Shown here piece by piece: positions 1-7,703 of a DNA stretch of 48,059 nt (position 1 is the stretch's first letter; each line of letters starts with the position of its first letter). A model generated the notes under the pieces. It was not told the DNA's origin, ran no database searches, and was given only the letters and a program-made list of their open reading frames with translations. Origin of the DNA: a virus. The stretch spans positions 1 to 48,059 of the IMG/VR virus record IMGVR_UViG_3300037153_000276, one strand, 5' to 3'. The position numbers and the translations under genes are program-made.

Positions 1-177
1 GGGCGCCTGGGCTTGACGATCGAGGTCGCGGGCCGCAGCCAGCTCGAGGACCAAGCAACGCTGCAGGACACAGGAGTCCTGACCACGGATGGAGTCCAAC
101 CCCTCCTAGGGGTCGACTTCGCGCGGCGGGACTTGGTGTCGCTGGCCGTTACCTTCCGCGTGCCCCTTACCCATGGG
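1..177. repeat. Terminal redundancy, left copy
   Basis: Bases 1-177 are the same as 47883-48059 except at base 128 (G here, A at 48010). The repeat lies inside the outer-membrane barrel gene, which continues in frame across the join. This means a circular or circularly permuted genome closed by overlap, about 47,882 bp in length. The mismatch changes an Arg codon (CGG) to a Gln codon (CAG), so the two ends probably come from different molecules or variants. Confidence 0.95.
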
Positions 178-273
178 TTCCTCGCGCTGGTGGGGGTCTC
201 AATTCCGCTTACGCACCCCGACTTTGCGCCCGAGGCAGCCACACCCATCTTGGGTCTAGGTGGAACGTGGTAG
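1..273 (+). CDS. Outer-membrane beta-barrel protein, C-terminal part (continued from 47079)
   Basis: This is the in-frame continuation of the gene that leaves the right end of the window. It encodes alternating hydrophobic/polar strands, [20 protein letters not shown] and [11 protein letters not shown], and ends in [12 protein letters not shown] final aromatic residue closing the last strand is typical of outer-membrane barrels recognised by the BAM machinery. The TTG at base 13 is only an internal codon of the whole gene. The last seven bases overlap the GTG start of the collagen-like gene, so the two are probably translationally coupled. Confidence 0.75.
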   Translation, partial: GRLGLTIEVAGRSQLEDQATLQDTGVLTTDGVQPLLGVDFARRDLVSLAVTFRVPLTHGFLALVGVSIPLTHPDFAPEAATPILGLGGTW

Positions 274-899
274 TTGCTATGCTGGCTCTCGCAGCGGTGC
301 TAGGGTGGGGTGGAGTGGGGTGGAGCCACCCGCATCCGTTCTGCGTGCTCAACAAGAAATGTGCAAGGGGGCTACAAGGTGAGATGGGACCCGTGGGTCC
401 CCAAGGACCCATTGGACTACCTGGCCCTTCTGGGGATCGTGGTGCTACTGGCCTTCCTGGTGTGGCTGGTGCTCCAGGGCCTGCGGGTCCAGTTGGACGT
501 GTTGGTCCCACAGGTCCGGTAGGGCCATCGGGGGCGACCGGACCGTCCGGAGTACTAGGGCCGGCGGGACCAACAGGACCAACTGGCGCAATGGGACCAA
601 CCGGGGCCCCCGGCCCGAGTGCCCAGACGCAGATCGTAACCATCACGCAAGACTTCGGGCGGCCCGCATCGGGGGCGTTTATACAACTCGTCGCGACATG
701 CCCACCCGGCATGCAAGTGGTAGGTGGGGGAACACTCGTTAACTTCGTTCCGCCAAGCGACACCGATACTGCACGGGTGCACCTGCTGTTTTCGGGCCCG
801 CTTAGCGAGAGCGAATGGATGGTGGCGTCAACACTCGTATCGAGGCCCTCCCAGGGCTCGAACCTATTCTACACTGTAACGGCGGTGTGCATACCATGA
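267..899 (+). CDS. Secreted collagen-like protein
   Basis: This 210-residue protein starts at the GTG at 267, which has AGGTGG just upstream and overlaps the barrel gene. Residues 1-20 are a hydrophobic signal-like segment rich in Ala/Leu/Val/Trp but without a basic n-region. Residues 35-118 are 28 uninterrupted Gly-X-Y triplets with many Pro at X and Y. The remaining 90 residues form a small beta domain with [11 protein letters not shown] and a terminal AVCIP, a pattern common in collagen-like phage and bacterial surface proteins. Gly-X-Y repeats trimerise, so an extracellular or virion-surface trimer is expected. It sits between an outer-membrane barrel and an endolysin, which suggests a cell-envelope role. 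The start of the gene contains a G-rich island at 303-323. Confidence 0.85.
   Translation: MVVAMLALAAVLGWGGVGWSHPHPFCVLNKKCARGLQGEMGPVGPQGPIGLPGPSGDRGATGLPGVAGAPGPAGPVGRVGPTGPVGPSGATGPSGVLGPAGPTGPTGAMGPTGAPGPSAQTQIVTITQDFGRPASGAFIQLVATCPPGMQVVGGGTLVNFVPPSDTDTARVHLLFSGPLSESEWMVASTLVSRPSQGSNLFYTVTAVCIP
303..323 (+). repeat. G-rich island a (GGGTGGGGTGG type)
   Basis: This G-tract run encodes GWGGVGW in the leader of the collagen-like protein. It is one of at least seven similar islands, on both strands, and has enough G-runs to form a G-quadruplex. Confidence 0.6.
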
Positions 900-1471
900 T
901 TCACCGAGACTATTTCTTCGATAACATCAAGTATTACCTCTTCAAGTCGTTCAACCAGGACCAAGTAGATGGGCTGAACGTGTTTCTAGACTGGTACGAC
1001 AACGAGAACCCACCCATCCCCGAGAAGTACCACATTGATGATCGGTGCCTGGCGTACATCTTGGCTACCACGTACCACGAGACTGCAGCGACGATGCAGC
1101 CCATCGCCGAGTACGGGAAGGGCAAGGGCAAATCCTACGGGAACCCGGCCGGCCCCTACGGACAGTGCTATTACGGCCGAGGGTACGTCCAGCTCACGTG
1201 GTACGACAACTATAAGCGCCAGGACGACAAGCTCGGTTTGAACGAGGCCCTCGTGAAAAACGCGGACCTGGCGCTCGATCCCCAGATCGCAAAGGACGTG
1301 ATCATCAAGGGGATGTACGATGGGGACTTCACGGGGGTGGGCCTCGGCAAGTTCTTCACGATTGATTTGACTGACTGGTACAACGCACGGACGATCGTGA
1401 ATGGGCACGATCGGGCCAGCGATATTGCCGCGTATGCAGAGAAGTTCGCCAACGCCCTAACGGAGATGTAG
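896..1471 (+). CDS. GH19-type endolysin (chitinase/lysozyme fold)
   Basis: This 191-residue enzyme is predicted to cut peptidoglycan sugar chains at lysis. The ATG at 896 overlaps the upstream TGA (ATGA), so it is preferred to earlier in-frame codons. Family-19 landmarks are visible: [13 protein letters not shown] with the catalytic-type Glu at residue 62, a second acidic position at Glu72 (AEYG), and [15 protein letters not shown] at about residues 92-106, matching the YxGRGxxQLT-xxNY signature. No signal peptide or SAR segment is present, so release must depend on a holin; the two-TM protein at 2311-2514 is the nearest candidate. Lying at the start of the structural block rather than at its end is a little unusual. 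Confidence 0.88.
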   Translation: MIHRDYFFDNIKYYLFKSFNQDQVDGLNVFLDWYDNENPPIPEKYHIDDRCLAYILATTYHETAATMQPIAEYGKGKGKSYGNPAGPYGQCYYGRGYVQLTWYDNYKRQDDKLGLNEALVKNADLALDPQIAKDVIIKGMYDGDFTGVGLGKFFTIDLTDWYNARTIVNGHDRASDIAAYAEKFANALTEM

Positions 1472-1473
1472 CC

Positions 1474-1596
1474 ATGGCAAAGAGGCCATTGATGCAGGTA
1501 CCCGCCGCGGTCAAGGGGAAGCCACCGAGGGCGATCCGACCACTGGCACCGAAGGCAAAGACTGGCGCGCCTAAGCGCGGGAAGATGGCTTACTGA
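1474..1596 (+). CDS. Small basic protein, 40 aa
   Basis: This Lys/Arg/Pro-rich peptide begins two bases after the endolysin stop and its TGA overlaps the ATG of the next gene (TGATG). I do not recognise it. Tight packing on both sides supports a real gene; similar short basic peptides lie at 4325 and 7634 in this late block. Confidence 0.6.
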   Translation: MAKRPLMQVPAAVKGKPPRAIRPLAPKAKTGAPKRGKMAY

Positions 1597-2090
1597 TGGC
1601 CCAGCAAGCAGGGGCAGGTCCACAGAGGCCGACCATGGGCCTGGATCAGTGGATGCAGGCGGATCCGGGTCAGAAAGCCGCGTTCGACAAGTCGATGTTC
1701 GACTACTACCGTCAGATGCAGGCTCAGGGTGGACCAGCTCTCGTGGGACCCGCAGCCGATTACCAGAACATTCCCCCAACGAATCCCTCGGCCGCCCCAC
1801 AGACACCGCAAACGCCAGCGCCAGAGGCGGGTGGGACGCCAAGGAGCCTTGGCCTCGGCCTGGGGCTTAACGCGGGCCAACGCGCAAGCTGGCAGGCGGC
1901 CGCCCAGAGTGGGCAGGGCGCGCAGTGGCTCGGGGAGCACAGGAACGTTGCCCAGCGGGTCCAAAACCAGGTGCAAGCCGGAAGCCCGCAAGAGCAGAAG
2001 CTGCAGCAGTTCATAGCAACCGGCCAAGCGCAGAGGCCATACCAAAAGAACCAGCAAGCGCTCCTCGAGGCAACCAAGAGGAGGAGATAG
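1596..2090 (+). CDS. Gln/Pro/Ala-rich hypothetical virion protein
   Basis: This 164-residue protein starts in a TGATG overlap with the 40-residue gene. The N-terminal 50 residues include MGLDQWMQADPGQKAAF and an aromatic FDYYRQM segment, followed by a Pro/Gln-rich linker and a helical, basic C-terminus. No family is recognised. Composition and place suggest a minor structural or internal protein. AGGAGG at its end serves as the ribosome site of the next gene. Confidence 0.65.
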   Translation: MAQQAGAGPQRPTMGLDQWMQADPGQKAAFDKSMFDYYRQMQAQGGPALVGPAADYQNIPPTNPSAAPQTPQTPAPEAGGTPRSLGLGLGLNAGQRASWQAAAQSGQGAQWLGEHRNVAQRVQNQVQAGSPQEQKLQQFIATGQAQRPYQKNQQALLEATKRRR

Positions 2091-2092
2091 CT

Positions 2093-2308
2093 ATGCCATC
2101 CGTGTCGAAGGCCCAGCAGCACTTCCTAGGGATGCAGTACGGGAAGGCGAAGGCTGGGGAGAAGACGAAGGTTGACATGACCAAGAGTCAACTGAAGGAC
2201 TTCGCGTCGACCAAAACGAAGGGGCTACCGGGCCACGTGAAGGAGGGAAAGCCGACGAGCGGCAAGGCTGTGGAGAAGGCGGCGGCCAAGCTGAGAAGGA
2301 GTCGGTAA
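2093..2308 (+). CDS. DUF3008-like small phage protein
   Basis: This 71-residue protein starts at the ATG at 2093, preceded by GAGGAGATAG. The sequence MPSVSKAQQHFLGMQYGKAK followed by a Lys-rich segment and LKDFASTKTKGLPGHV matches the small phage family with MPxxSKxQQxxxGM at the front and DFASTKxxGLP later. The biochemical role of that family is unknown to me; it is usually found among virion or packaging genes, as here. Confidence 0.75.
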   Translation: MPSVSKAQQHFLGMQYGKAKAGEKTKVDMTKSQLKDFASTKTKGLPGHVKEGKPTSGKAVEKAAAKLRRSR

Positions 2309-2310
2309 AG

Positions 2311-2514
2311 ATGCTGCTCATTCAGCTGGTGGTCATCCTGATCGTGATTGGGGTGCTGTTGTGGGCAGTGAACAACTATATCCCGATGGACGCCCGGATC
2401 AAGCAGATCATCAACGCAGTGGTCATCATTGCTATCGTGATCTGGCTCCTGTTGTGGCTGATGGCTGCGGTGGGTCTGGTCAGCATGCCAGGCACACCGA
2501 GGTTAGTGCCGTGA
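2311..2514 (+). CDS. Two-TM small membrane protein (Thivi_2564-like, holin candidate)
   Basis: This 67-residue protein has two hydrophobic segments, residues 2-20 (LLIQLVVILIVIGVLLWAV) and about 33-54 (IINAVVIIAIVIWLLLWL), separated by NNYIPMDARIKQ. The 'NxYIPMD' linker with a second TM is typical of a small phage membrane family often annotated Thivi_2564. It lies close to the endolysin, so a holin or holin-like lysis role is plausible, but the family has no proven function that I know of. Confidence 0.75.
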   Translation: MLLIQLVVILIVIGVLLWAVNNYIPMDARIKQIINAVVIIAIVIWLLLWLMAAVGLVSMPGTPRLVP

Positions 2515-2747
2515 CGTTCGACTGGCCGTGGTGTGCGCAGTGTGGGCACGGCGTTGACAAGGTGGAGCGGCGGCAGGACTTCTGGACGGGGGATGTGGTG
2601 TACACGGTGTATTGCCACGGCCAGTCTCAAAACCAGTGGGTTCGCGGACTAGATCTGCATGATGTGACGATGATTTGGGCCACGGCATCGGTGGACGAGA
2701 AGCCAACGGATCAATACCCGAGCGTAACGTACAAGAGGCCAAACTAG
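2511..2747 (+). CDS. Small Cys/His protein, zinc-ribbon-like
   Basis: The GTG at 2511 overlaps the TGA of the membrane-protein gene (GTGA), giving 78 residues. It begins MTFDWPWCAQCGHGVDKV, a CxxCGHG knuckle, and has YCHGQSQ further on, so one metal site may be formed from CxxC plus C-H. The rest is polar with no recognised family. Confidence 0.6.
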   Translation: MTFDWPWCAQCGHGVDKVERRQDFWTGDVVYTVYCHGQSQNQWVRGLDLHDVTMIWATASVDEKPTDQYPSVTYKRPN

Positions 2748-3836
2748 GTGCCTGAAGGCTACACATCGGGCGGGGGCCTGTCTGCTGGGTGGCAGAAGAG
2801 GCTGACGCCAGAGCAGCAGGCGTCGCTGGACATCCAGAAGATCCTGTTCCAGCACAGTAGACCATTCACGAGGACGCTTGAGGATTGGGAGGACGAGGCA
2901 AGGCGGGAGAGGGGCTTGTCGCCGGAGGCGTGGAAGAAGGAGGTGCTATCGCAGCCGAGTGACCAAAAGCTCAACGAGGCGATCAATGTGGCGCTCAGCT
3001 TCGGGATGGGCATAGTTGACCCGAAGTATAAGTTGCAAGCTGCATACCGGGATCCTGAGCTAGCGGAGTATACGGTTCATCGAGCGGAAGGTGGGGACCC
3101 GATTGGGCGAATGCGATTCGATTATACGCCCGAGAAGAAGCAGCTGTATCTTGGGTGGGCGAGCAAGAACGAGGGGATCGAGGATCTGGGGGCCGGACAG
3201 ATGATGCACCTCTTCCGGGAGGTTGGGAAGGACTTCCCGGAGGCGGAGACGGTGAGGTTCTACCGGATACCCAACGAGCAGAAGGCGGGTGGGGGCACGG
3301 TTGGACGGAAGGGGTACACGGAAGAGGTCACGCTGCCGCTTAAGCGTCGTGCGAAGGGCGTGGAGAGCGAGGCGACACGGGAGATGTTTGGGCAGGCGGT
3401 GGAGCAGGAGCAGAAGAAGTCGCGGGTCGTGCGGCGGAGGATGGAGCAGGGCCCGACCGAGTACGATGAGGATATCCGACCGAACTACTCATTGCTGAGG
3501 GATCTGTCGGAGCACGACCAGGAGATTGCGGATCTGATGGAGGAGGGAGCGTTCGACGATATCAGCTATCATACTGGGGCGAGATTCCGGGAGCGAATGC
3601 AGCGGCTAGGGGCGGAGGGGGCCGTCGAGGTTAATGACCAGTTGAACAACAAGGCTCTCCAGCGGATGATCGAGGAGCGGCGGGCACGGACGGGTGTGAC
3701 GGGACAGATACCGACGTTTGAGGAGGCATACGAACGGGGCTTGCATCTCGAGCACCGCGCGACACGGGCAGCGATGGAAGAGGAGGAGCGGAGGCTCACG
3801 AGGCTCCTGCAGCAAATACGGGGAAGCGATGAGTAG
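2748..3836 (+). CDS. Hypothetical virion protein with possible GNAT-like core
   Basis: The GTG at 2748 directly follows the previous stop, giving 362 residues. Residues 1-80 are helical and charged. Residues 100-170 (EGGDPIGRMRFDY, YLGWASKNEGI, GQMMHLFREVGKDFPEAETV) have the beta-alpha rhythm of an acetyltransferase-like domain, with no clear acetyl-CoA motif. The C-terminal half is a long charged helical region ending in RLLQQI. It ends inside the small-terminase start region. A minor capsid or internal protein is possible; the function is unknown. Confidence 0.6.
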   Translation: MPEGYTSGGGLSAGWQKRLTPEQQASLDIQKILFQHSRPFTRTLEDWEDEARRERGLSPEAWKKEVLSQPSDQKLNEAINVALSFGMGIVDPKYKLQAAYRDPELAEYTVHRAEGGDPIGRMRFDYTPEKKQLYLGWASKNEGIEDLGAGQMMHLFREVGKDFPEAETVRFYRIPNEQKAGGGTVGRKGYTEEVTLPLKRRAKGVESEATREMFGQAVEQEQKKSRVVRRRMEQGPTEYDEDIRPNYSLLRDLSEHDQEIADLMEEGAFDDISYHTGARFRERMQRLGAEGAVEVNDQLNNKALQRMIEERRARTGVTGQIPTFEEAYERGLHLEHRATRAAMEEEERRLTRLLQQIRGSDE

Positions 3837-4350
3837 GCACCTAGATTACAGGGAGCTCGAGCCCCTCGAGCGGCGGGTGGCCCTGATGAGGGCGGCCGGT
3901 ATGAGTGAAGCCGTGATTGGGCGCTTTATTGATACCGACTATATGACGGTCAAGAATATCCTGCTACGGCCCCGAGTCGCTCGATACTTGATTGCGCTGG
4001 AGTCGACGTTCGTGGAGGAGATCAGCGAGAGCGCGAAGCACCTAGACGCTGCGATCCAGAACGAGGCGACGTATGCGTTCGACGTCGAGCGCAAAGTAAT
4101 GGATCGTCTATTTGCGATGGAGCAAAATGTCCGCGCACAAATTGGAGCAGCGTCGACGGCGCAGGATATACTTGATCGAGCTGGCAAACGCGCGCCAACG
4201 AAAGTCCAGACAGAGGTCACGCATACGATCGACGCCGAGGCCCTGGCGCATGTTGCTACTGTGCTTCAAGAGGTACATGGGCAGGCGGCAATCGACGTGA
4301 CGCCAAACGGGAATGGGGGCCAAAATGGCCGCGAAGAAGCTGGCGACTGA
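3829..4350 (+). CDS. Probable terminase small subunit
   Basis: This 173-residue protein starts at the ATG at 3829, overlapping the end of the preceding gene by eight bases. Residues 5-50 (LEPLERRVALMRAAGMSEAV followed by IGRFIDTDYMTVKNIL) form a helix-turn-helix of the kind used by small terminases to bind packaging sites. The middle is helical (oligomerisation) and the C-terminal tail is Gly/Asn-rich. Its place about 500 bases before the large terminase supports the call. An unrelated DNA-binding protein is the alternative. Confidence 0.7.
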   Translation: MSRHLDYRELEPLERRVALMRAAGMSEAVIGRFIDTDYMTVKNILLRPRVARYLIALESTFVEEISESAKHLDAAIQNEATYAFDVERKVMDRLFAMEQNVRAQIGAASTAQDILDRAGKRAPTKVQTEVTHTIDAEALAHVATVLQEVHGQAAIDVTPNGNGGQNGREEAGD

Positions 4351-4444
4351 TTGGCAGGGCAAGAAGCCACCTACGAAGGGGCAGAAGGCATTCATCAACA
4401 TAATACGGGCCCTCCCAGGGCCCAAGAAAGGGAAAGGTAAATGA
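4325..4444 (+). CDS. Small basic protein, 39 aa
   Basis: The ATG at 4325 lies inside the end of the small terminase gene in another frame and the stop overlaps the next start (AAATGA). The product is Lys-rich (MAAKKLATDWQGKKPPTKG). It is unrecognised; overlaps on both sides support translation. Confidence 0.5.
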   Translation: MAAKKLATDWQGKKPPTKGQKAFINIIRALPGPKKGKGK

Positions 4445-4695
4445 AGGCCCTGAACAGCACGAGGCATGTGACTCTAAAGTATCCGCGCGACACCCCAAGG
4501 ATCTCGAGGAAGCGGCTGTGGTACGACAGGAGTGAGTGGCGGCAGGATCCGCAGGCGGTGCTGGAGGGGAGCAAGGGGATCATTGATCAGCAGCTGACGG
4601 GGGCCAGGAGCACGGGGGCGCTCGAGCAGACAAACTACAAGGACTTCGTGGATCTGGTGAATCGGGCCGGCCGCGTGGGGATAAGGAAGGTGTGA
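4441..4695 (+). CDS. Hypothetical protein, 84 aa
   Basis: The start overlaps the preceding TGA. The product is basic (RISRKRLWYDRSEWRQDP) with a helical tail (NYKDFVDLVNRAGRVGIRKV). It lies between the two terminase genes; no family is recognised. Confidence 0.55.
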   Translation: MKALNSTRHVTLKYPRDTPRISRKRLWYDRSEWRQDPQAVLEGSKGIIDQQLTGARSTGALEQTNYKDFVDLVNRAGRVGIRKV

Positions 4696-4805
4696 TGATG
4701 GAGAAGCGACTTGAAGAGGATCCGGAGGCCGAGGCGGACGAGGGCGGGGAGGAAGAACTCGAGGAGCTGGAGGACCCAGAGGACGATAGCGTTGACGATG
4801 ACTAA
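4695..4805 (+). CDS. Very acidic small protein, 36 aa
   Basis: This begins at ATGATG overlapping the previous TGA. More than half of the residues are Asp or Glu (EEDPEAEADEGGEEELEELE). Such acidic peptides can act as DNA mimics or as partners of basic proteins, but nothing specific supports that here. Confidence 0.5.
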   Translation: MMEKRLEEDPEAEADEGGEEELEELEDPEDDSVDDD

Positions 4806-4809
4806 CTGC

Positions 4810-4830
4810 TGGATCGTTCAATCGCTGAAG
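4810..4830 (+). promoter_or_regulatory. TTCA-N5-TGAA palindrome, site 1
   Basis: The core TTCA (4817-4820), ATCGC, TGAA (4826-4829) lies in the 29-base gap before the large terminase, ending five bases before its ATG. The upstream TTGG of the other copies is degenerate here (TGGA). A protein bound here would cover the ribosome-binding region or the leader. Confidence 0.65.
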
Positions 4831-4834
4831 CGAT

Positions 4835-6373
4835 ATGCTAGCTAGCGACTTCGAGCAGGCCGAGTACGCGGTGCGGACCGGGGACACGGGTTCGCGCAGC
4901 GAGCAGGTCCGGACGAGTCTGCGAGCCCAAGCGCAGCGTAGCACGTACGTGATGGCCAAGGCGATCATTGGGTTCCATGACCTGACGCCTAGGCTGCACG
5001 CGGAGATGTGCTCATGGATCGAGAGCCCAAGCACCAGGAAGCTCGGCCTTGTCCCGCGGGACCACCTGAAGACGAGTGTGTGGACTATCGCCGATACGGT
5101 AAGGTTGATCGCGGCGAACCCGAACATCAGGTTGCTGATCGCGAACGAAACGGCGACAAACGCGAGCCACTTCCTACGTCGTATCCAAGCGGTATTCGAG
5201 CGCGCTACGTTGTTCCGGTGGCTGTTCCCAGAGCTGATACCGGACATCGGGAAGTGCAAGTGGAGCGAGAGCGAGATGCTCGTCCCGAGGACGAAGGACT
5301 ACCCCGAGAGCACGGTGGAGGTGATGGGGGTCGGGGGTGCGGTTGTTAGCCGGCACTACAATAGGATCAAGTTGGATGACCTGGTTGGGAAGGAGGCTAG
5401 CGAGAGCGTGGATGTGATGAAGAAAACGATCGATTGGTACCTGTACTGCGAGTCACTGCTCGAGAAGCCAATTGACCCGATTGAAACATACGGCACTCGG
5501 TGGACCCACAAGGATTTGTATGCGTGGATCCAAGAGCATGAGCACGACATCGACTTCTTCCATCGGAAGGCCGTTGACAAAGAGGGCCTGACCCTATGGC
5601 CGGAGCGGTTCCCGATCAAGGAGTTGATGCGCATCAAGAACAAGATCGGAAGCTTCAAGTTCAGTTGCCAGTACCAGAACGAGCCCTTCGATCCCGAGCA
5701 CATGACCTTCGACCCTGGGTGGCTAAGGTTCTTCGAGCTAAACGGATGGCAGCCGGACGAGGACACTGGGAGCACGCTGCTGAACTTCGTCGGTGTGCCG
5801 AAGCCTGTGCGCGTCGTGCCAGTGATCCTGTGTGATCCAGCGGTTAGCGAGAAGGACTACGCCGCGCGAAGCGCGGTGGTGGTGGCCGGCCTCGATGAGG
5901 CGGAGAGGGTGCTGGTCTTGGAGGCGTGGGCCGATCGGAGCCAGCCGTTAAAGATGATCGAGAAGATCTTCGATATGGCCCAACGTTGGGACCCCATCGC
6001 CGTGGTAGTCGAGGGGGTTGCCTATCAGCGTGCGCTCAAAGGCTTCATAGAGGCCGAGTGTATTCGGCGGGGAAAGTGGCTCAATGTTCGTGAAGTGAGG
6101 CCCGGGGGCCGGGAAGGGAAAGAGAGCCGCATCAGGGGGCTTCAGCCGTACGCCGAACGGGGACGCCTTTGGATTCGACGGTCAACCTGCCAGGTACTGG
6201 TCGACGAGTTCGAGGCGTTTCCGTTGGGCGAAACTGTTGATGTCCTCGATGCGCTATCGTATGGCCCCCAAGTCTGGGTAACGCCTGACATGGATCGCCC
6301 CGAGATCGGAGCACACATGATCGAAGAAAAGGCCCCGAGCTACGAAGGAGTGAGTCGTGCAACTGGCTATTGA
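4835..6373 (+). CDS. Terminase large subunit
   Basis: This 512-residue ATP-driven DNA packaging motor and nuclease has a Walker A variant LVPRDHLKTSV at residues 73-83 and a Walker B ending in KLDDLV (Asp181-Asp182). The RNase-H-like nuclease domain shows its three acidic positions at about Asp334 (VILCDPAV), Glu393 (VVVEGVAYQ) and Asp472 (VLDALSYG). The length is normal for the family. The ATG at 4835 has only a weak GAAG ribosome site, which overlaps palindrome site 1. It lies between the small terminase and the portal, the common packaging order. Confidence 0.93.
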   Translation: MLASDFEQAEYAVRTGDTGSRSEQVRTSLRAQAQRSTYVMAKAIIGFHDLTPRLHAEMCSWIESPSTRKLGLVPRDHLKTSVWTIADTVRLIAANPNIRLLIANETATNASHFLRRIQAVFERATLFRWLFPELIPDIGKCKWSESEMLVPRTKDYPESTVEVMGVGGAVVSRHYNRIKLDDLVGKEASESVDVMKKTIDWYLYCESLLEKPIDPIETYGTRWTHKDLYAWIQEHEHDIDFFHRKAVDKEGLTLWPERFPIKELMRIKNKIGSFKFSCQYQNEPFDPEHMTFDPGWLRFFELNGWQPDEDTGSTLLNFVGVPKPVRVVPVILCDPAVSEKDYAARSAVVVAGLDEAERVLVLEAWADRSQPLKMIEKIFDMAQRWDPIAVVVEGVAYQRALKGFIEAECIRRGKWLNVREVRPGGREGKESRIRGLQPYAERGRLWIRRSTCQVLVDEFEAFPLGETVDVLDALSYGPQVWVTPDMDRPEIGAHMIEEKAPSYEGVSRATGY

Positions 6374-6400
6374 TTCTTCCCGACCCGGGTATTCCCCCAG

Positions 6401-6457
6401 AGCCCTCCGGTGGGTGGTGGGGTGGGGTGGTCCGGGGGTGGGGGGAGGGGGGGTGGA
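6401..6457 (+). repeat. G-rich island b with CCCTCCGG head
   Basis: This island lies in the 88-base gap between terminase and the next gene. CCCTCCGG (6403-6410) is followed by about 47 bases that are almost pure G with single T, TCC or A breaks. Copies with the same head are at 27399 (plus) and 38449 (minus). It is strongly G-quadruplex-prone on the coding strand and could block or slow transcription between terminase and head genes. Confidence 0.75.
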
Positions 6458-6461
6458 CTGA

Positions 6462-6824
6462 ATGCCATCCACAGCTAGAGTAACAATCGCTCAACAAGAT
6501 ACAACGAAGGTCGTGACCGAGTCGCTAGATCACGTCTGGAACACCCAATACGGGCGCCACGATACCCTGAGCCTGGCCGCGGCCACATCTGCCACTGTCA
6601 ACTGGCCGACGACTGGCGAGACCTTTGTTTATCTGGTCATCATCGTTCCTGGGGCCACGGGGGGCGACCTGACTCTGACCGCGGTGGGTGCAACGGGCGG
6701 CTGGCTAACCACACTCCCGCCTGGGAGCATCCGTACACCGATCCTGCTCCCGAAGCCCAAGACCGCGACCGGCTTCACGCTTCTTTCCACTGTCGCGGCC
6801 GAGTGCTCAATGGTGTTCTTCTGA
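6462..6824 (+). CDS. Hypothetical structural protein, 120 aa
   Basis: This small all-beta protein (residues 30-120 alternate hydrophobic strands and Gly/Thr turns, for example ETFVYLVIIVPGATGGDLTL) begins after island b. There is no clear ribosome site (GGACTGA). Its place before the portal and its beta composition suggest a decoration or connector protein; no family is named. Confidence 0.6.
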   Translation: MPSTARVTIAQQDTTKVVTESLDHVWNTQYGRHDTLSLAAATSATVNWPTTGETFVYLVIIVPGATGGDLTLTAVGATGGWLTTLPPGSIRTPILLPKPKTATGFTLLSTVAAECSMVFF

Positions 6825-7225
6825 TGCCACAGCAATCAGCGGCAGGCCCAACCCAGAGTGCAAAGACGGCAGCCCAGGGCTCTCGACGCAACGACCCAAT
6901 GCAAGTAGGGGCGAAGATGCCATCAGAAGAGGATTGGAAGAAGCTAGTGCCGAGAGACTCAGACCCAGCCGCCAAAGAGGCTATGCAGGCAATGTTCAAG
7001 GCGAGCTTCCTCGAGCCAGGCGTTGGCTTAGGGACTAAGGTTTCCGACCCTCAGACTGGCATCCGGCGCGAGCAAGCACGGCGGATGGCTCAGGGAGCGT
7101 CGGCCCGCGAGCGGATGCGTATGTTCCAGGAGGCTGGAGTAACCGACCGAGTTGGGATGGCCCGGATATTTGATCGCGCGTACACAACGCCTGAGAGGGC
7201 GTTCCTGATGGGCAAGGGGAAATAA
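6824..7225 (+). CDS. Hypothetical virion protein, 133 aa
   Basis: The ATG at 6824 overlaps the previous TGA (TGATG). The N-terminus is Gln/Ser/Ala-rich and disordered; the rest is helical with many Arg and Met (RREQARRMAQGASARERMRM). Unrecognised; packed between structural genes. Confidence 0.6.
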   Translation: MPQQSAAGPTQSAKTAAQGSRRNDPMQVGAKMPSEEDWKKLVPRDSDPAAKEAMQAMFKASFLEPGVGLGTKVSDPQTGIRREQARRMAQGASARERMRMFQEAGVTDRVGMARIFDRAYTTPERAFLMGKGK

Positions 7226-7226
7226 C

Positions 7227-7625
7227 ATGGGACAGATGATGGGTAGTATGGGTACCACAACCGAGATGGCTCGGTCATCACCCAACTTCATGGGGCCGAT
7301 GCCAGGCGAGACTACTGGCGCGTCAGGTGTCATGGGCGCGTTGGGCGGTCTAAAGAAGATGACGGATTTCGCCTCTTTTTTAGGAGATACGCCAGAGGAG
7401 CGCGCGGACAACGCGAAGAAGTTCGCTGCTCTGGTGAAGGACGTCGGTAACACCGTCAAGGACGTAGGCGATTCGACACTCATGCAGCGCATGATGAAGG
7501 AGCAGATGGGTGGCGCCCAATTCATTGGTGAGGGCCAGTCACCATCGGGCGGCATCTCTCCCATCCCACGTACCTTCGATCCGAGCGCGGCTGCCCAAAT
7601 CATGAGCCGTTTAGGCTTCAAGTGA
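7227..7625 (+). CDS. Met/Gly-rich hypothetical virion protein, 132 aa
   Basis: This starts two bases after the previous stop with AAGGGGAAATAAC as ribosome site. It has a Met/Gly-rich head (MGQMMGSMGTT), a helical middle (DNAKKFAALVKDVGNTVKDV) and a Pro/Ser tail. Unrecognised; the helical segment could be amphipathic. Confidence 0.6.
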   Translation: MGQMMGSMGTTTEMARSSPNFMGPMPGETTGASGVMGALGGLKKMTDFASFLGDTPEERADNAKKFAALVKDVGNTVKDVGDSTLMQRMMKEQMGGAQFIGEGQSPSGGISPIPRTFDPSAAAQIMSRLGFK

Positions 7626-7633
7626 GGTGAGTC

Positions 7634-7702
7634 ATGGGTCGTGCACAAAAGAACGTTCGTCGTGGTGGCAACACTCAGAAGAAGCCCAAGGGCGTGAAGT
7701 AG
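7634..7702 (+). CDS. Small basic peptide, 22 aa
   Basis: This Lys/Arg/Asn-rich peptide (MGRAQKNVRRGGNTQKKPKG) is preceded by GAGGTGAGTC and ends two bases before the portal start. The ribosome site and lack of gap make translation plausible. Confidence 0.45.
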   Translation: MGRAQKNVRRGGNTQKKPKGVK

Positions 7703-7703
7703 A

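Noticed and set aside
1-177. Terminal repeat as a fixed T7-like direct terminal repeat
   Set aside because: It lies inside a gene and the two copies differ by one base, which is unlike a replicated fixed repeat.
209-763. Minus-strand frame of 184 codons rich in Pro, Gly and Ala
   Set aside because: It is the mirror of the Gly-X-Y repeats of the collagen-like gene and has no ribosome site or neighbours on that strand.
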